Assembly (NCBI GenBank): GCA_949289005.1
Contig: CASEMQ010000007.1
Span: forward strand, 137,295 to 170,120
Direction of reading: 5' to 3'
Source of the DNA: an uncultured Lentisphaeraceae bacterium
GTDB taxonomy: Bacteria; Verrucomicrobiota; Kiritimatiellia; RFP12; DVOR01
DNA length: 32,826 nt
Positions 31,651 to 32,826 of this stretch are shown piece by piece. Both the position numbers and the translations under genes were made by a program. Numbering within the stretch: the stretch's first letter is position 1; each line of letters opens with the position of its first letter. The notes beneath the pieces are model-generated. The model ran no database searches. It was not told where the DNA came from and saw only the letters and a program-made list of their open reading frames with translations.

Positions 31651-32199
31651 TTAGGCGAAGTGGCGCTTGAGCAACCCCTCGAAGCCGGCGCCGTGGCGGG
31701 CTTCGTCCTTGCACATTTCGTGCACGGTGTCATGGATCGCGTCCAGCCCCAGTTGCTTGGCCTTCTTGGCGAGTTCCAGCTTGCCGGCACAGGCGCCCTG
31801 CTCGGCGGCGGCGCGGAGTTCCAGGTTCTTCTTGGTCGAGTCGGTGATGACCTCGCCCAGCAACTCCGCGAACTTGGCGGCATGCTCGGCCTCTTCCCAC
31901 GCGGCCTGCTGATAGAAGGCCGCCACCTCGGGATAACCCTCGCGGGTGGCCACGCGGGCCATCGCCAGGTACATGCCCACCTCGGTGCACTCGCCCGTGA
32001 AGTTCATGCGCAGCCCCTCGACGATCTCGGGGTCAACGCCTTTCGCCACGCCCACGCGGTGCTCATCGGCCCATTCCATCTTGCCGGTCGCGGCCTTCTC
32101 GATGAACTTGGAGCCGGCGCAGCCGCACTGCGGGCATTTTTCGGGCGGCGTGTCGCCAACGTGGACATACCCGCAGATGGGGCAAACAAACTTCTTCAT
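31651..32199 (-). CDS. Rubrerythrin, reverse type with N-terminal rubredoxin domain
   Basis: 182 residues. Rubredoxin-like iron site first (CPICGY and CPQCGC: C6, C9, C22, C25), then a four-helix di-iron domain from about 62: [12 protein letters not shown] (E70, E73), WEEAEH (101-106) and KDEARH (164-169). The order rubredoxin then di-iron marks reverse rubrerythrin, an NADH-dependent peroxidase or oxygen-reducing enzyme of anaerobes; cytosolic. ATG 32199 has AAAGGAGA about eight bases upstream. First gene of the rbr-fur pair. Confidence 0.95.
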   Translation of the reverse strand: MKKFVCPICGYVHVGDTPPEKCPQCGCAGSKFIEKAATGKMEWADEHRVGVAKGVDPEIVEGLRMNFTGECTEVGMYLAMARVATREGYPEVAAFYQQAAWEEAEHAAKFAELLGEVITDSTKKNLELRAAAEQGACAGKLELAKKAKQLGLDAIHDTVHEMCKDEARHGAGFEGLLKRHFA

Positions 32200-32225
32200 G
32201 GTTTCTCTCCTTTGGATGGTTAAAA

Positions 32226-32262
32226 CTGGAATGATTATAACAAACCGCCACGAAGACCGCAA
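32226..32262 (-). promoter_or_regulatory. rbr-fur promoter overlapped by a PerR-box-like operator
   Basis: Minus strand -35 TTGCGG (32257-32262), 17-base spacer, extended TGT-TATAAT (32234-32239). The 15-mer at 32226-32240 reads TTATAATCATTCCAG; against the PerR box TTATAATNATTATAA it matches 11 of 14 defined bases and covers the -10. Autoregulation by the downstream PerR-like gene is inferred. Confidence 0.6.
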
Positions 32263-32281
32263 CGGGACAAGCGTAAATTAG

Positions 32282-32638
32282 GGCAAGCAAAGGAGCAAAA
32301 CCGCCGTTTTGGGGCAGTGGCGTTTTGGGGAAACGCCATTCGGGAACCGTCGATTTCGCGAATTGTCGCGGATTTTGGGGCGCCTTTCGCCGACAGAATC
32401 GGATGGACTGTCAGGAAAATGATGGTGAAAGGGGAACGGCAGCCAAAAAGCCACAGGGGTGAAAAGGACGACCGGGACGAAAAGGCCAGGCAGCGTCTCG
32501 GCGGTGATGGACCTTTGTTTGGCGGCCATGCCTCGTCTTGCTCGACCTTGATTTCCCTCAAGAAACACCGCCGTCTTTGCCCCATCGTTACAGCTCTCGC
32601 TCGCTTGCCAGTCTTTCCCCACTTGCCAGACGGTCGCG
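32282..32638. other. Intergenic region with no recognisable gene
   Basis: About 360 bases, less GC-rich than the genes. One hairpin is clear: TGGCGTTT-TGGGG-AAACGCCA (32318-32338). Open frames cross it on both strands but none has a ribosome site, known motif or sensible composition. Confidence 0.6.
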
Positions 32639-32826
32639 CCTGTTGAAAGAGGATTGTTGTCCCTGTCGATAACTTTCCGAAATCCGTTGAAAACCTGTTG
32701 AAAGCGGGCGGGGCCGAAGGAGGCCCAAAAGCGCTTTTTCAATCTATACAAGGGGTCGTTTTTTGGGATGCGCCGTACCTCCCCCCGAGGCACGGCGCAT
32801 CCCGGGGTGGGAGACGCCGTCTCCCA
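32639..32826 (-). repeat. Dispersed intergenic repeat, copy 3 (runs off the window edge)
   Basis: On the minus strand: palindromic units including GGGATGCGCCGT / ACGGCGCATCCC (about 32764-32803), AAAAACGACCCC, TATAGATTGAAAAAG, CTTTCAACAGG, TTTTCAAC and TTATCGACAGG (about 32662-32672), plus an extra CTTTCAACAGG (about 32639-32649). The same orientation as copy 1, opposite to copy 2. The palindromic end is cut at 32826. Confidence 0.8.

Overview
The window is a GC-rich, densely coded stretch of a Gram-negative bacterial chromosome. lpxB (lipid A synthesis), lipoprotein signals and a periplasm-directed c-type haem protein show a diderm. GTP-type PEP carboxykinase, acetate kinase, an iron alcohol dehydrogenase and reverse rubrerythrin paired with a PerR/Fur-type regulator suggest an anaerobic or microaerophilic life. 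The large HzsA-like cytochrome with a C-terminal FGE-like domain, the small CBM48 protein and the DUF2339 protein are typical of the PVC superphylum. My best guess is Kiritimatiellota, Lentisphaerota or Verrucomicrobiota; no rRNA or ribosomal protein is present to settle this.

Layout, left to right. Positions 1-484 hold the end of an MFS transporter, meeting rarA tail to tail. Positions 481-5645 (minus strand) carry rarA, pckG and a lipoprotein-lpxB pair. At 5846-6444 (plus) there is a monocistronic gene with strong promoter and terminator for a Lys/Ala/Pro-tailed CBM48 protein. Positions 6837-10163 (minus) encode the HzsA-like/FGE-like protein. Positions 10334-17271 form a compact minus-strand operon: ackA, glycosyltransferase, tadA, YejA-like solute-binding protein, topoisomerase IV subunit A. 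Positions 17365-18998 are the wreck of a restriction-modification locus: the last part of a DNA methyltransferase overlapping an internally deleted GIY-YIG/helicase gene. Positions 18980-19462 are repeat-rich and lead into tRNA-Ala(CGC) at 19566. Positions 19909-25266 (plus) form an envelope operon: small exported protein, GT4 glycosyltransferase, acyltransferase 3, DUF2339 membrane protein. Positions 25347-29139 (minus) form an operon: iron alcohol dehydrogenase, M18 aminopeptidase, tandem-receiver response regulator, nrdR. Positions 29188-30966 hold a QueH-oxidoreductase fusion, and 31201-32199 the rubrerythrin-Fur pair.

The most unusual DNA is a repeat family with three copies here (about 6467-6658, 19300-19462 and 32639-32826). 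Each has a conserved core with several TTWTCRACAGG-like (DnaA-box-like) motifs and GC-rich palindromic units at one end. Several promoters share an extended -10 (TGN-TATAAT) lying so close to the start codon that the mRNAs should be leaderless or nearly so. Other points of note are the QueH fusion, the FGE-like domain without catalytic cysteines, the in-frame deletion in the restriction gene and a PerR-box-like sequence over the rubrerythrin promoter. All family assignments come from reading motifs by eye; no database search was run.
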